A DNA stretch of 64,000 nucleotides from Botryotinia globosa (GCA_014898425.1 RCSZ01000027.1:1-64000), one strand, 5' to 3'. Shown: positions 37,701-50,355, numbered from the stretch's first letter. The notes: generated by a model not told the origin, from the letters alone. Made by a program: numbers and translations.

Positions 37701-40700
37701 GATTTCTCTCGAGAGAAGCTCAACCTCTACACGTAAATGCTGTCACCTTTCAATTCCAATGAGATTGGAGGTGTATCACCTCCTACCTTTTGTTATATAA
37801 GACCACAAACAAGTATGACTATAATCAGACATAGAAGACATGTATACAATATCTCTTATACCTCGCATCTACTTTGTATCCACACCAATATCTACACCTT
37901 TCAAATAGAGATAATCAAAGCTTTGTTATCTTTACAATACTGAAGTAACCACAGTCTGGAACGCCTTATATTGCTGAGCCAAAATGACCTCTAATTCGAT
38001 GGACAGGTTTCGCCAAATGCAATAGCCACAATGGAGGCGAGGTCTATAGCTGATAGATACAAAAGCTCAGATTCGTCGACGAGTTCCACGATATAAAGAG
38101 ACTCTGTTGAACGATCGACAAGATCACACAACAGAATCTGATTCTTGGAAACAATGGATCGGGAAACCCGGTACCAAAAATAGACGTCGTATACTGGATT
38201 GAATATGCGTTCCCAACATTAATCCAAAATTTCTAGCTTTGATACAGAGGGGAAATATAAATTGGCATTTTGTTTGGTTAAAGGAAATATTGAAAGTACT
38301 TCGGTGAAGCCTCTTCCAGCTATGTTAAGATTGAGAAGGTATGTTATGTATCTTTCTAGGATGAATCAATCTGTGGGTTTAGGAATATGACCGCTCTCGC
38401 CTTGTTTCCCCTAAGATTTTAAAGATCTTAAGGATTCAGTGCTTCTTGAATGAGCAAGTCCCCATATTTCAAATCCATCTAAAATACGGATGATTGGGTT
38501 CATATCTTTCGAAAATTCTTTGGGTTAGTTAATCTGCTTCTCAATGTACGATCGGGACTCCTAATATGAAGATTGAATAAAAATTTCTCCTCGCCTTCTT
38601 CAACTCACAAGGGGCAAGCTAAACTAACTAGCTACATAAAAAAGTATCTAGTGGACTTTTCTGTTAGATTCATTGACTTTTGAAAGATATAACTAAAACA
38701 TCGAATCAAGAGCCTCTGTTATTAGATCAACATACATCTCGACAGTATATTCAGCAGTGCTCAAGGGGTTCTTTGTAAACATATAGCTACCAGTGACTAA
38801 TATATGAATATCACCAATGTTACAATTTTTGATGGCTTGGATGATGAAATAGAGAAGTGCGGGATAGTGACGTTCATCTACCGCATCGCGCAGTAAATTT
38901 GATCGATTTAAATGTGAAAGGATACCGAGTATTTTCCGACACTTTTACTTCAAGATAATTCAAATTTCCCAATAGAGTACTACTCAAATAAAGATTCTAG
39001 ATCAATGCATTACTCCTGAGTTTGACATAACAGTTGCAAAGTATCGAGTGAACTAGTCAACTTTCGTTTACAAAAGTAAGAATATAGGATATAAGGTGAG
39101 TAGTATTGGAAATTATTTTATAAACTCGTGTTCGTGTAAAGAAATTGTGTCTCTAGATCCAGCTGCCATATGTTAATACCGCGCAGCTAAATTATGAGAG
39201 ATTGTACTTCTGCCTGCCATGTAGAAGTAAGAACAGCATAGTGTCTGCAATTCGTCCCGTAGACTCTTGGCTTTGAATTAACCATCTTCCGGTTCTCGCT
39301 TATATATCTTTCTTGTAATATCATGCCTAGTAGATTGATCTGAAGCTTCTAACAGCTTGCATATCTTCTGAATTCTAGGTCCAGTATTTTTCATGTGAAT
39401 AAACTTGAATAACGCAATGATCATGAACAGGGAGATTGATATACTCGATTCTATGTCTTATGATTTTAAACATGTTGAGGGTCTCGAATCAATTCAGGTT
39501 TCATTGTCTGCTGCAGATTGATATCTCTAGCAATCTTCGATGTTTCAATTTCTACGTTGTAGTTCTCTACTAACATCTTTATCAAATTTCTAGTGATTCA
39601 ACACTGGCAGTGAAATGTTTACCTAATTAGACTATCCAGGCATGAGACAGATATATTAAGTGTGTATGATCAACTGGGTACTATTTCTGTGCTATTTTTA
39701 TGATGCGTGGCCGATAATACAGCCTCGCTATATGAGTTCAGAACTTTCTTCTTCTGGTCTTTATATAGATCGATGACTGGAGCTTGGATAATCTTTTGGG
39801 AACTCTTATCATCAACTATTCGTAATATGCAGGCTTGTTGTAGGTAGATCCCGTAATGCAAATATGGAAAGCTTGAGACTTCTTTTCCCTCTCATCGTAT
39901 GGTCAAGCTCTAAAAGTATTCATTGGTCGGATATATTTTAGCCTCTAAGAGCTTTCATCTGACACAAGCCCTGATGGACAAAAAGGTCCGGTAATAGAAT
40001 ACACCAAGTACTGTATTACTGCTAGATAACTAGAATATAAGAACGAAGTATATACTATTACAATAGCTGTTTATACTTTAGTCTCATTCCATAGAAATCA
40101 TCCCGCTGTTAGCACTAAAGAAACCCCAGAAAGAAACCGAGCACCTTTGGCTACGAAATGCTTCCCCTAAAATACAGCTATTAAATGCACATGCTTCTTC
40201 TGTGGTTATAGTTCGAGTTTGGTTTTCAGGATAGGTAGAGAAAATTTATTTGAAAGGCAAGTCAATCATTATAGAAGATTTATGGGATACGATAGAAAGA
40301 TAGTTTATACACGACCATTCACTGGGCTGGAAGCTGACTCTCCAAGTGCCAAAATAACCCTATAATATTCATCGAATACAATTTAAAAGGATGCTTGTTG
40401 TAGCAAGTTTGCCAAACTCTGTTTTTATGTGAGTGGAGCTTAGTAATTAGGTGGGCTTTAGTAAACACACTGAGAAACGAATACACAGATACATCCAGAC
40501 CTCAACACGAGGACCCTTTGATGGGACCGAAACACAAATTTCATCATTTTGAAATGATAAGCAAATGCTGCAGCATATAAAAATTCCGCACTCCTCACAC
40601 TAGGCCGAGTAACAACCCTAAAGTTAGGCGAGGGGTGGCTTACATTAAGGTTACCTTGTCTCTTTCCGGAATCCAATCTCATAACTTGAGTGAGACCCTC

Positions 40701-41985
40701 AAATGCGCAGTTTATTGTTCGATGATTTTCAAGGGAAACTTTTGGTTATTAACTTGAGGCAATACAGAGTTGTGTCATGCTATAAGGGTATTGACGACGC
40801 TTGCTCTACTATACCTATCGAGGTTACGCTGACTGAGATCCCTTACTAATCGAGAATCTCCATATTGTCCCGTTTGAAGCGGCCGTCACGAGTCTTATTG
40901 GTCACAGACAGTCAGCTTCGAATCAATGCTGACCGTCGCAATATTTGCCGCTTTTGCTCACCACTTTCTGCCGGTCTAGACGATTAAGACGAGAGCCGTT
41001 GTCGACTAGATATTTCCTGAGTGCCCGAATTGATGTAAACAGTATATTGTTCATGCATCTCATACTTCTCATCACTAGAACTCGCTAGAGTCTTAGACAA
41101 CGCGTAGTATCTTCACAACGTACTTCGAATGACTCTCAAGATGTTAGAGGGAAAACTTTTCGAAAACTACAGCTTCACGGCCCGGCCTATATACTGGAGT
41201 TTACTTTGAAACTCTTCACCATCTTCAAAATGCTATGAATAGTTTCAGGGAGATACTAAACCGAAGAAAATATGGTGAAATCGAGTAGATTTGAGTCCAG
41301 TAAACTTGTCAAGATTGAAAAGACACTACATTTAGCTATATCGGTGGCGGCTGACCTAAATCAAACTCTCTCTGGGTGGACGTAGATCTAATTTCTTTGT
41401 ACCTAGTAATATTTTTGGGGGGGTCGAATTTTCCGATCCAAAACGAATCATTCAGTTAAAAAGCCCAATGATCTAATCAAGGAGATTAAGTTTGGCGAGG
41501 TAATAGCATTGATCATCTCTGCTTGTATATCAGACTTATCCCGGTCCACACATAGACGACGAAGAAAACGGAGTATTGTTAGTGAGAGAGCTTGAGAATT
41601 TTGACAGAACCCTAAGATTTCATGTGTAGATGGATACTAAACGCCATTAAAGAAAGAAGATACCAGCCAGATAGCGAAGTGCTTGAAATTGAAGCCGTTG
41701 GTAATGAATCTGTTGGTGTCACCTCGGTGGTGGTTATGGCGTCTTCATAATAGGTATACTATATTCATTGATTTTGTGTCTAATCTAATCTAAGTTCTAG
41801 AGCTATGAAAGCTATATGCAATACGTGCGTACGCTAGTGAGTTAACCCTCACACCTGCGTATATTCACTCGTATCGCAACAGAATCTATGGTACTATTCT
41901 CAGATCCAATTGAGCCAAGAGCTCAAGCTCCAAAAGCCAGAGCCTTCAACACAAGGTAAACTGACAATGTTTAACCTTTTCTAAC
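37700..41985. other. Ordinary-composition intergenic DNA with scattered coding-like debris
   Basis: No frame exceeds about 75 codons on either strand. Some minus-strand stretches (about 37950-38230) read like protein for 30-50 residues before stopping, suggesting decayed genes. A run of eight G-rich bases (GGGGGGG) occurs near 41416. I find no RNA gene or terminal repeats. Confidence 0.4.
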
Positions 41986-42708
41986 TTACCAAGTCTCCCA
42001 CAGTATATTTCGCCGCGAAGATTATTCACGCCAGGATTTCTACAGGGGAGACCTCGCCATGATTATAGAATTGCTTACTTTCAGGATTCCAATCAGCGAT
42101 CAATACCAAAAACAAATATGGAAATCTAGCAATCAACATTACAGTATTGAAATCAAGATTGAAATGATGAGGCTACTCCTGAACCTAGAGACCAGTGTAT
42201 TTGAAGACAATTAGAAGCAGGATCTCATAAGTGAATCTATGAGCATATCTATCAGAAGCTTTACTAAACGAAAATTAACCCCACAAATCTGGAATACTTC
42301 CAGACTGCGAACCGGATTGGGAAGCATCTCAACTCAACCATTTCAAGAAATAAAGAGTTGAATAGTCATAAACTAATGGATGATTCAATCAACAATCTCA
42401 TAATATTTGTAGCAAAACATATAAATATAATGGCATTGATATTAGAAAAAAATCGGGCCAATACACCATAGCTGACTGCTCGGCCTCGAGTCGGCTTGAC
42501 ATTTCGCAGCTGCGTATTGTAATACAGCTGCCATGGAACTTGTTCTGGGCGATGGAGTAGATCTGAAAGCGCACGACGTCTCTGGAAATACTCCAATACA
42601 TAACATTCTGTGTGCCCATAACGGTACGGGTGTGGAGTCTGTTGATTTCAATGGAACCAGAATTCCATACCAAGTTCCTTTACACAAGCAGCAAACTCTG
42701 TACTATTA
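41986..42708 (+). pseudogene. Ankyrin-repeat protein relic
   Basis: The clearest part is 42500-42630, plus strand: after a stop, the frame reads HFAAAYCNTAAMELVLGDGV and continues LKAHDVSGNTPIH. This fits the ankyrin consensus (LHxAAxxGxxxxVxLLLxxGADVNAxDxxGxTPLH) through one helix-turn-helix and into the next repeat. A stop precedes HFAAA and another ends the frame at 42708. Upstream, 42010-42210 reads in coding style (FRREDYSRQDFYRGDLAMII) and may be part of the same gene. I call it a decayed ankyrin or STAND-type gene. Confidence 0.5.
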
Positions 42709-43015
42709 GTTGCGTTACACATTCTATAACATACAATTGTAAGATACCGTACAATCCTCGGAGATCTTTGATGAAGATTTGATTTTTCTGAGTGAGTTAG
42801 TATTGCTTTGTAATTTCTTTTTCAAAGTAAAGCAGATTTGAATGCAAAAACTATAATAACCAAATGTTTGCTCATATATTAGCAATACATAATGATAATT
42901 TGATTCTAATAGTATCAATAGAAAAAGATATAAATATCGATTTAATCGATAAGAATGATACACAGAAATCTTTATCTCACATTTTCGCCTACTAAGATTA
43001 CATTCGGATGTAAGC
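42709..43015. other. Intergenic DNA
   Basis: AT-leaning sequence with short frames only. Nothing can be assigned. Confidence 0.4.
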
Positions 43016-43019
43016 TTAT

Positions 43020-43364
43020 CCCCTAGACCGCTGGAAATGGGCTCCGAAAGTGGTCCATGCGATATACCTTGAATAATAAAGCCTTATTAAATAGAATGGC
43101 TATTTTAATGGATTTTCAGTTATATTTTTTATATTATTAAATCTTGATTCTAAATATTGATTTTTTATAATTTCAAAAAAAAAAGAAAAGATTGAGAATT
43201 AATATATATTATTATATTAGAAGTTTTAATATAAAAAAAATATTGATTGAATTTTATATCAAAAAATAAATGTAAATATTGGGTTAAATTCAAGGAATCT
43301 TGATAATCTAATTGGTCAATAAGACCCTATTAAGCGAGGGAACTCATTCTCAGCGGTCTAGGGG
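43020..43364. mobile_element. MITE, 345 bases, with CCCCTAGACCGCTG inverted termini
   Basis: The left end CCCCTAGACCGCTG (43020-43033) is repeated inverted at the right end (CAGCGGTCTAGGGG, 43351-43364). Similarity continues inward with mismatches through AATGGGCTCC. Outside the ends lie TTAT and ATAA, so either AT is a 2-base target duplication or the inverted repeat is 18 bases. The interior is AT-rich and RIP-mutated with no gene, as for a miniature DNA transposon. The superfamily cannot be named from the ends alone. Confidence 0.7.
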
Positions 43365-43784
43365 ATAATAAAGTAGAATTCCATTGGAATAATGAAAAGA
43401 AAACTACTACTTGATGGAAGGTAAAGGTTTATGTTACAGCTCTTGGTGAACAAGATGACCTTGGAAATGTCAACATCTTAAATTTTGGTGGCCGTGTGAG
43501 TGTACGAGCGTACGAATATGAGCATGCTCGGTAGGGAAAGATTTGCTGAATGCTGCGGTGCTGATTCACATGAACACTGTAGATCATTGGAATCAGATTA
43601 TATATACCACATCATGTTGCAACCCAATATTTGTATTAATATCAGCATTGTTGTTCATGTAAATGTTCACAGAACTCATATACACCGATGCAAGTACGAA
43701 AATGTGTTGTGTGGCGTAATTTCTCTCTCACCGTCTTGATCTGCTGTCTCACAAGCCACCCCCGCCTCACGTCTGACTAGCATC

Positions 43785-43862
43785 GTAAGGTAGGTAGGTA
43801 GGTCCACCTAAGGTAGGCTCGAGGTATCTACCTATCTAGGTAGGTATTCCCCCCCCCCCCTC
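43785..43862. repeat. (AGGT)n / (ACCT)n tract and poly-C/CT run
   Basis: AGGTAGGTAGGTAGGTCCACC is followed by ACCTATCTAGGTAGG, so tetranucleotide units face each other and can fold. A run of 12 C and a short CT run follow. This lies upstream of the membrane-protein gene, with a TATAAAAAAA phrase at 43874. Confidence 0.7.
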
Positions 43863-44648
43863 TCTCTCTTTCTATAAAAAAAGGTCGCTTTCATCTTCCA
43901 TTCATCCAGGTAACGGGACATCTTGAGATTATCAGCGACAAACTTTCAATCACAATCAGAATGTGTATCATTATTGGAAACGATTGTGCGAGTCGTGGCG
44001 CCTGAACATACGAACAAATTCATCGGAAGGATGGAGATGGCCATGACTATAACAAATCCACCGACACCTCAACCCGACACATCTAATACTCGTCGCGCAA
44101 CTACAGCATTGTTGCTTGGCACTTGGGAAAGTAGAGACATTACTCTATACGCATGCGCAGATTCCTCTCGACACTTCCGCGCTCACCACATCCATTACCA
44201 TCCACCTACAAGCAACCCACCCAGCCATTTGTTTTTTCGAAACTCCTCCGACGACTAGATTCCCATAATTGCTTCTACAGATCTTCATGCCAATTGAGAT
44301 GGGAACACAATGAAAAAGCGCGACAGAGGGAAGACTTATCGTGAATCAATACCATAGAAGCGACAGGACATGAATGTGCAAAGAAGAGTACATGATATGT
44401 TGAACGCGTTGATGCCTAGGTATGTTTTTGTTTCTCTTTGTCGCGGAAAAAGTTTCTTTGTACTATGCTATACTTTCATTCTTGTTGAAGCTGGAGTTGG
44501 AGTCCCTTAGATGCTCTTGTATGCTCTTGTTCATTACTCACTCTGCCACTTACTTGTCAATTATTGTTGTCATCGTTACCATCATCGCCGTTACCACCAA
44601 ACGCCACTGTGTTCTGCCTCACAAACCATCTTGAATACCAAAGCATCA

Positions 44649-47291
44649 ATGCCACGCTTCCACCCACCCCACACCCGCACCCACACTCATATCAATATTC
44701 TATTCTTCCTTAGATTTATCCTTCTTATCCAATGGCTTACCTTTATTCATTTCGTTATCTTCTGTTCCTTTAAACCTACTGCCTTGACTTCTCCATCCTC
44801 CTTTTCTTCTCCTTCAAGCCAGACATTATCTTCTGCTTCCCCTCCTTCTGCTTCTCCAAACCACGAATCCCCTCCTTCATACGATCTTCCAACTCAACTC
44901 TCCGAATTTCATGCCCATATCCATACCATTCAATCCATCCACTACCGTGCTCTCGACAAACTCGAAACCCTTTTGGAGATTACCAATCAACGTTTACGGG
45001 ATACTCTCCTCGAACTGCAATTTCAGCTTCTCTCGTACAAATCGCGACTTCAAAAGGCAGAGTGGTCACGGCTATGGAAGGAATGGTATCAGAATGGGAA
45101 GGGAAAGGGAAAATTTGGGTTAGAACCGGCGGATATACAAGTTGATGAGAGTGGAGGTTGGGGAGAGGGGGAGCTGGAGAACTTGGGCTTGTGGCAAGGC
45201 AAAGGGGAGGGTGAATGTATGGTTTGGGTGAATACGACGAATGTGAAAAGAATGATGGATGCGTTACAAGATATGACAGAAGAAGTTGGGGAATCTAAGC
45301 TTAGGATCAGGGGATTGGACAATTTGTGGACAGAGTTTGTGGAGTCATTCTTGGAATCTATTGAACAAGTGCTTAGTTCGGAAGGTAGATGGGGTTGGAG
45401 AAGATTACATTGGAGAAGATGGGCTTGGGTACAGGGGGGAAGAAGGCGCTGGTGGAGGAGAAGTTGGAACCTTAAGAGGTTGATGCAATGGGGGTTAATC
45501 GTTGGCCATTTGGGGGGGTTGATTTGGCTTACGCGAGTGTTGGAGGTAAGACTGGGGTTGGGGTTGTGGAGGAGTGAAAGACAAAAGCAGGAGCAGGAGG
45601 GAAACGAAAACGAAAAGGTGAACAGAGGGGTACAAGAGCACTCGCATCACGATCTTCCGAGTGATGATTCAACCCGATATTCACAACTGCATTCGCAAAT
45701 GAGAGAGTTGAGTATGGCTGATCAAAATCCACAAATGCATACGATTCACCCTTATCAGCCAGCACACCACTCACAATTCGACTATGAATCATCACCACCA
45801 CCACTACCGTCACCACCACCACCACCATCATCATCATATCGGTTTCAACAAGCGCCTCTTTACCCATCACTTCATTCATCTCACTTTCCGGCCTCTCAAA
45901 CTACACCTCCGTGGTCTCCTATCCCTCAATCCCACCTGGATTTCAGTATGGCTAGCACTTCTTCACCTTCGTCTTCATTGTCCTCGAAAGCGGAGTTCAC
46001 AACTATTTCCGACATCAGTGAAGAAAGTGAAGAGAGTAGTACATCTGTTGACAATTATGTTTATCCTCATGATTATAACTACATTCATAGTCAAAATCGT
46101 GGTTATGTCTATCATTCTCATCCATATCAACCTTCCGTCTCATTGCCTTGTTCTAGCTCTAGCCCTAGCCCTAGCCCTATCTTCCATCCGACTGATATTC
46201 GAGCTCCATCCGAATCTCACACCACGAAGCAAACTCCGGATCAAGGCCTAAAAGCCTGTAAATCGCAGCATGTCACTTCGAATCAAAATGCATATTTTCT
46301 CATTCGCATCCTCAAGACCATACATCACCCGATCTTCTTCTACACAATTTTCCTCCTAGTAACATACCTCAGTTATTTGCATTCATATCCTTCATCCTCA
46401 TCTTCCACCAAAGAATACCAATTTTCCATCAATACATCTCTCGTCCTCAAAGAAACCCCCAATTTCTTCTTCAGTGGAGGAAATGGAAAGGAATCTAAAC
46501 GCGATAACAATATCCCACCTCCCCGCGCCATTCTCATTCCGTCATTCCAAGAAGGCATCACATTTCCACTCTTTTACTATGAGCAATGGTGGAAGAATAG
46601 TATGAGGATACTAACGGAATTAGAGGATTTTGTGCAGTTCACAGAGAAGCTAAAAACAGAGATTGGAACAGGAGGTCGTGGTAAATTGGATATGAACTCG
46701 GATATGAAGCATGAGCAGAAAACAGGAACGAAGACGAAATTACAATCCGGCATTCTCAAATTCTTCAACTATTTCTCTCCTTCTATCAACAGTCTCGAAA
46801 CCCAACTTGAGGAGGAAGATCAACTCGAAATCGATCGGGAACTTCGTCGTCTAAGGAAAAAAGTTCAGAGTATTTCAGGTTTAATACTCAGCGACACATT
46901 TCTGGAAACTGTTGAAGAGTTATTGGAATCTATCAATGTAGGTGGAAAACTGGGCAGGTCTTGGGTAAAGGGTGTTTGGGATGCTGGAAGGTGGACCGGG
47001 CTGAGGGCAGGTGATGGGAAGGTGGAATTGATGGAGTTGGAACAGGGGCTAAGGAGTTTGGCGGGGCGGTTGAGGGAGAAGAAGAAGGAAGGTTCGATGA
47101 AGCTTCAGTGGGAGGAGGAATGCTGGGTTAGAGGGGAACGGGAGATGAAGAGGATGATGGAGGAGGCAGGGAAGGAAGATGGAGAATGGGAAGATTACAT
47201 GGGGGACAAATGTATAGTTGGGAAGGAGGAGTGGGAGGATATGAAAGGGGGGGTCTTTAAGGATTGGGGTGGGGAGAATTTGGGTTTGTAA
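44649..47291 (+). CDS. Large multi-spanning membrane protein, function unknown
   Basis: Single long frame of 880 residues from the ATG at 44649. An in-frame ATG at 44511 would add 46 His/Cys-rich residues; I prefer 44649 because a hydrophobic segment follows immediately. Predicted membrane segments lie near residues 15-41 (NILFFLRFILLIQWLTFIHF), 281-300 and 562-583. A helical region near 95-150 (DKLETLLEITNQRL...LQKAEW) precedes an Arg/Trp cluster near 245-272 (WRRLHWRRWAWVQGGRRRWW). Residues 310-540 are low-complexity Pro/Ser/His/Tyr-rich. The C-terminal third is charged and helical. No catalytic motif is visible. The ORF is uninterrupted over 2.6 kb, so it is very likely real. A 5'-leader intron is possible (GTATGT at 44420) but unproved. 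It may be a lineage-specific membrane or coiled-coil protein. Confidence 0.7.
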   Translation: MPRFHPPHTRTHTHINILFFLRFILLIQWLTFIHFVIFCSFKPTALTSPSSFSSPSSQTLSSASPPSASPNHESPPSYDLPTQLSEFHAHIHTIQSIHYRALDKLETLLEITNQRLRDTLLELQFQLLSYKSRLQKAEWSRLWKEWYQNGKGKGKFGLEPADIQVDESGGWGEGELENLGLWQGKGEGECMVWVNTTNVKRMMDALQDMTEEVGESKLRIRGLDNLWTEFVESFLESIEQVLSSEGRWGWRRLHWRRWAWVQGGRRRWWRRSWNLKRLMQWGLIVGHLGGLIWLTRVLEVRLGLGLWRSERQKQEQEGNENEKVNRGVQEHSHHDLPSDDSTRYSQLHSQMRELSMADQNPQMHTIHPYQPAHHSQFDYESSPPPLPSPPPPPSSSYRFQQAPLYPSLHSSHFPASQTTPPWSPIPQSHLDFSMASTSSPSSSLSSKAEFTTISDISEESEESSTSVDNYVYPHDYNYIHSQNRGYVYHSHPYQPSVSLPCSSSSPSPSPIFHPTDIRAPSESHTTKQTPDQGLKACKSQHVTSNQNAYFLIRILKTIHHPIFFYTIFLLVTYLSYLHSYPSSSSSTKEYQFSINTSLVLKETPNFFFSGGNGKESKRDNNIPPPRAILIPSFQEGITFPLFYYEQWWKNSMRILTELEDFVQFTEKLKTEIGTGGRGKLDMNSDMKHEQKTGTKTKLQSGILKFFNYFSPSINSLETQLEEEDQLEIDRELRRLRKKVQSISGLILSDTFLETVEELLESINVGGKLGRSWVKGVWDAGRWTGLRAGDGKVELMELEQGLRSLAGRLREKKKEGSMKLQWEEECWVRGEREMKRMMEEAGKEDGEWEDYMGDKCIVGKEEWEDMKGGVFKDWGGENLGL

Positions 47292-47400
47292 TTTTTGTTG
47301 GGCTCTGGGTTCTGGGTTTTGAGTGTTGGGTGTTGGTGTTGGGTTCTAGATTTTGGGTTCTAGATTTTAAATTTTGGGTTTTGGGTTTGCATGGATAAGG
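47292..47400. repeat. GGGTT-rich degenerate repeat after the gene
   Basis: Immediately after the stop codon the DNA consists of units such as TTGGGTTCT, GTGTTGGGTGTTGG and TTTTGGGTT. It resembles degenerate telomere-like repeats (TTAGGG-related) but has no canonical TTAGGG run. Confidence 0.55.
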
Positions 47401-48320
47401 ATGAGAATGAAGATGAGAATGGATAATGAATGAATGACAGAGGAGGATTCACAGGAGTACCATTTTTTGATTTGGATGTATATTAATACCTTAAGATAAA
47501 AACTAGAATGCAAATGGAAATCAGCCAATAAGTGAATTAATGAGCATGTGAATATATGAGTGGATGAGCGAATGTGTACGTGAGGAAAGTAAGTGTGCGA
47601 ATCAATGGGTGAGTAAGTGACGTGATAGATGCAAGTTCATATGTGAGTAGTATGAATGATACGAATGATATGAATAACAAGAAAATTTCTTATGAGAACA
47701 AAAAGGGCTAAGGTGAGGAGAAAGGGGGGCGTTTGTAGTTTTTATCTGCTTTTTGGAGGTTGGTGAGAGTGGGGGTGTGTGTGGAATTGGATAGATGATT
47801 GAGTGAGTGATTACATAGAATATAACAGCTGAATTGAATAACAGAATAATTGATTTGAGCATTTATAGAAAACAAAATAAAAGAAATTGCGTATATAAAG
47901 ATAAGTAAGTGAGTGAAAACAATGAAAGCGAGCAAGGTATGTGCATATACATTTGTGCTATTTAGGGAAATAAAATAATATAGAATATCCTTACTATCAT
48001 TGATTTTTGTGGGGGGGCTGAGCGGGGTGTATGGAAGTTTGGATGGGAATGAGAGTTGGGATGGGAGACGCGGGAGACACAGAAGGGATGGGGAGGAGGG
48101 TGAAAGTTTCAATGTTTGGATGGAGGGATGGAGGGATACGTGGACGAGAGGGAGGGATGAGATACTTTATGTTGTTGGAGTGTGATGATATGGGGTATGC
48201 CTTTAGAGTGAGGCATATAAAGATGAGATAAGCGGATGAGTGGATGCAACATCCAACTGACTGGGCTAATTGAACGGAATATACTAGCTGAAGTGAGTGG
48301 ATGAGTTGAATGAATGGATG
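47401..48320. other. Intergenic, GATGAATG-type degenerate simple sequence
   Basis: Purine-rich plus strand built of variants of GGATGA, GAATGA and GTGAGT (for example AATGAATGAATG and GAGTGGATGAGCG). Similar DNA recurs at 51000-51480 and 54170-54890. Minus-strand frames here are Ser/Pro/His-rich artefacts. Confidence 0.5.
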
Positions 48321-48322
48321 TA

Positions 48323-49646
48323 AGAGTTGAGGCCCCGGCTTATCGCACATCATCCATTTTTCGATCTCATTCTTTAAAATTTAATAATAAATCAATTATA
48401 TAATATAATTTTATAAAAATTGAGTTTTATATTAATGAATAATAGCTAATCCTTATATTTCAATTATATTTTCAATCTTACAAATTAATCTTTCAATATA
48501 TAGCCTAAAATCTAAAAGATCTACTCTATCCCAAAAAACTTGCAATTTATATTTCAATTCCTTTATAAAAATAAAAATAAATAATAGCTTTTTTAATTCC
48601 TTTTTCATCTATCACTATATTTTCTCAATTGAATTAAAATCTGAAGAGAAAAATAATCAATCAAAACCTTATATATTATATTTCAATCAAACTCTACAAG
48701 TATATTCTGAATACATTTTAAAATCATTCTTTATAAATATATATTCAGATCCTAATTCATCAAATAATAGGAATATAATAAGCTTAAAAACTTATCATAT
48801 ATATACTTTGAAAATAATACCTTTATTGTTTTCAAACTTTTCTAAAAAGATTAATAAAGATTTATAATTCCAATCAATCACACCTTATATTATTACTAAT
48901 ATTCTTTCTAATCGATACACTAATTTAATACAATCAATACATCTCTTTTTATCAATTCATCTAATAATCTATATCCTATCCACTTTTCCCAACTCGAAAA
49001 TGCTTTCATTTAACTATATAACTAACCTCCAATCCCTCTCTTTTGATTTAATAATAATAATATTACTAATTCCCTATTAATAATATTTATAAATAAAATC
49101 TAACCTCTTTTTTATTTACATCCTTGAAATAAAAAGTTTAGAATATATTATATACCTTTTATACTCATATCAATATAATTCCTTTCGAATTATACACAAC
49201 GAAGTTTTAATACTAAGTATATTTTTCATTTATTCGAAAATCATCTTTTTTTCATTTTAATTTTTAATAATTGTTTTTATAATTCAATAAATCTTTTTAA
49301 TAGTTATTATAAACTTTTGATAAATCTTTTCTTTTCAAATTCTCTTAATCAAATTAGATTTAAATATATTTTTTATAATGAATTGTAATATATCTAAATT
49401 TGAAACAATCTATCCCTAGGATTTTCTATCAATTCTAATTTGAATAACTTTAAAGTATCAAAAAGTATATCAATTTTGATAAAATTTATAATTATCATTT
49501 TTATAATTATATTCAATATCTATTTTGAATTTGAATTGAAAATAATAAATTTTAGAATAATAATTGAATTTTTAAAATAGAGTGTATAAAATTAGATGGT
49601 TACTCTAATCTTGCTTAAATGTGTGATAAGCCGGGGCCTCAACTCT
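48323..49646. mobile_element. Tc1/mariner-like DNA transposon, 1.32 kb, RIP-inactivated
   Basis: 27-base terminal inverted repeats start AGAGTTGAGGCCCCGGC on both ends (48323-48349 and 49620-49646) and differ at one position (CG versus CA). The flanking dinucleotide TA is on both sides (48321-48322, 49647-49648). TA target sites and a 1.3-kb length fit the Tc1/mariner superfamily. The interior is AT-rich and full of stops, and I could not identify the DDE/D transposase residues. Confidence 0.75.
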
Positions 49647-49859
49647 TAGTTTACGAATAAAATAATTAAAATTAGGGGACACAAAATCTTATCAGTCAGC
49701 TACTCGCTTGGATGGAGATGCAACTTATTCTCTCACGAATTATTTGGAACTTCGAATTCAAGGGGATGTGAAATAGGCGAATAAAAGAATGGATGGTTTA
49801 ACTAAATGAATAAATGATTGAAGTTGGTGGAGGATAGATTGAGTGGGCGGTGATATGTA

Positions 49860-50355
49860 CGAGTTCTGGCCCCGGCTTATCGCACACCACCCTATTTCGT
49901 GACAAAATCCCTGCAAAAAGGCTGTTTTCTCATATAAATTAATTTCTCTAATTATTTCATTAATTATTAAACAATTGATTTGAAAATTTGATATATACAA
50001 GATATTAGTATTCTAATTCTAAAAAAATGAATAGAATATTTTTAATAATTTTTGTGGTTGAAATACAGAATCTTAAAGTTGAACTTTTCACAAAATCCTA
50101 ACATGTAACGCAAATAATAACTTTTTTCGAAATTTTTGAAAAGTTTAACTTTAAGATTATTTATCTCAATAACGAAAATTATTAAAAATATTTCATTCAT
50201 TTTCTTTTATAATTCTAATGATTTTTAATTCTTTAAGGAACTTTTATAAAATTTATTCAATATTCTATTCAATTAATAGGGGGTTTAAAAGTTAAATAAA
50301 TGATGGTTTTTGGTGTGTTTTCGCTTAGTTTGCGGTGAGCGATGGCCCCAACTCT
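49860..50355. mobile_element. Related short element (MITE) with large internal fold-back
   Basis: The left end GTTCTGGCCCCGGCTTATCG shares its core with the neighbouring 1.3-kb element. The right end (reverse complement AGAGTTGGGGCC) is diverged. TA flanks both ends (49858-49859, 50356-50357). Inside, about 65-base arms are inverted (50025-50090 against 50140-50205), sharing TATTTTTAATAATTTT and ATCTTAAAGTT(G/A)AACTTTTC. It is probably a non-autonomous derivative. Confidence 0.6.
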
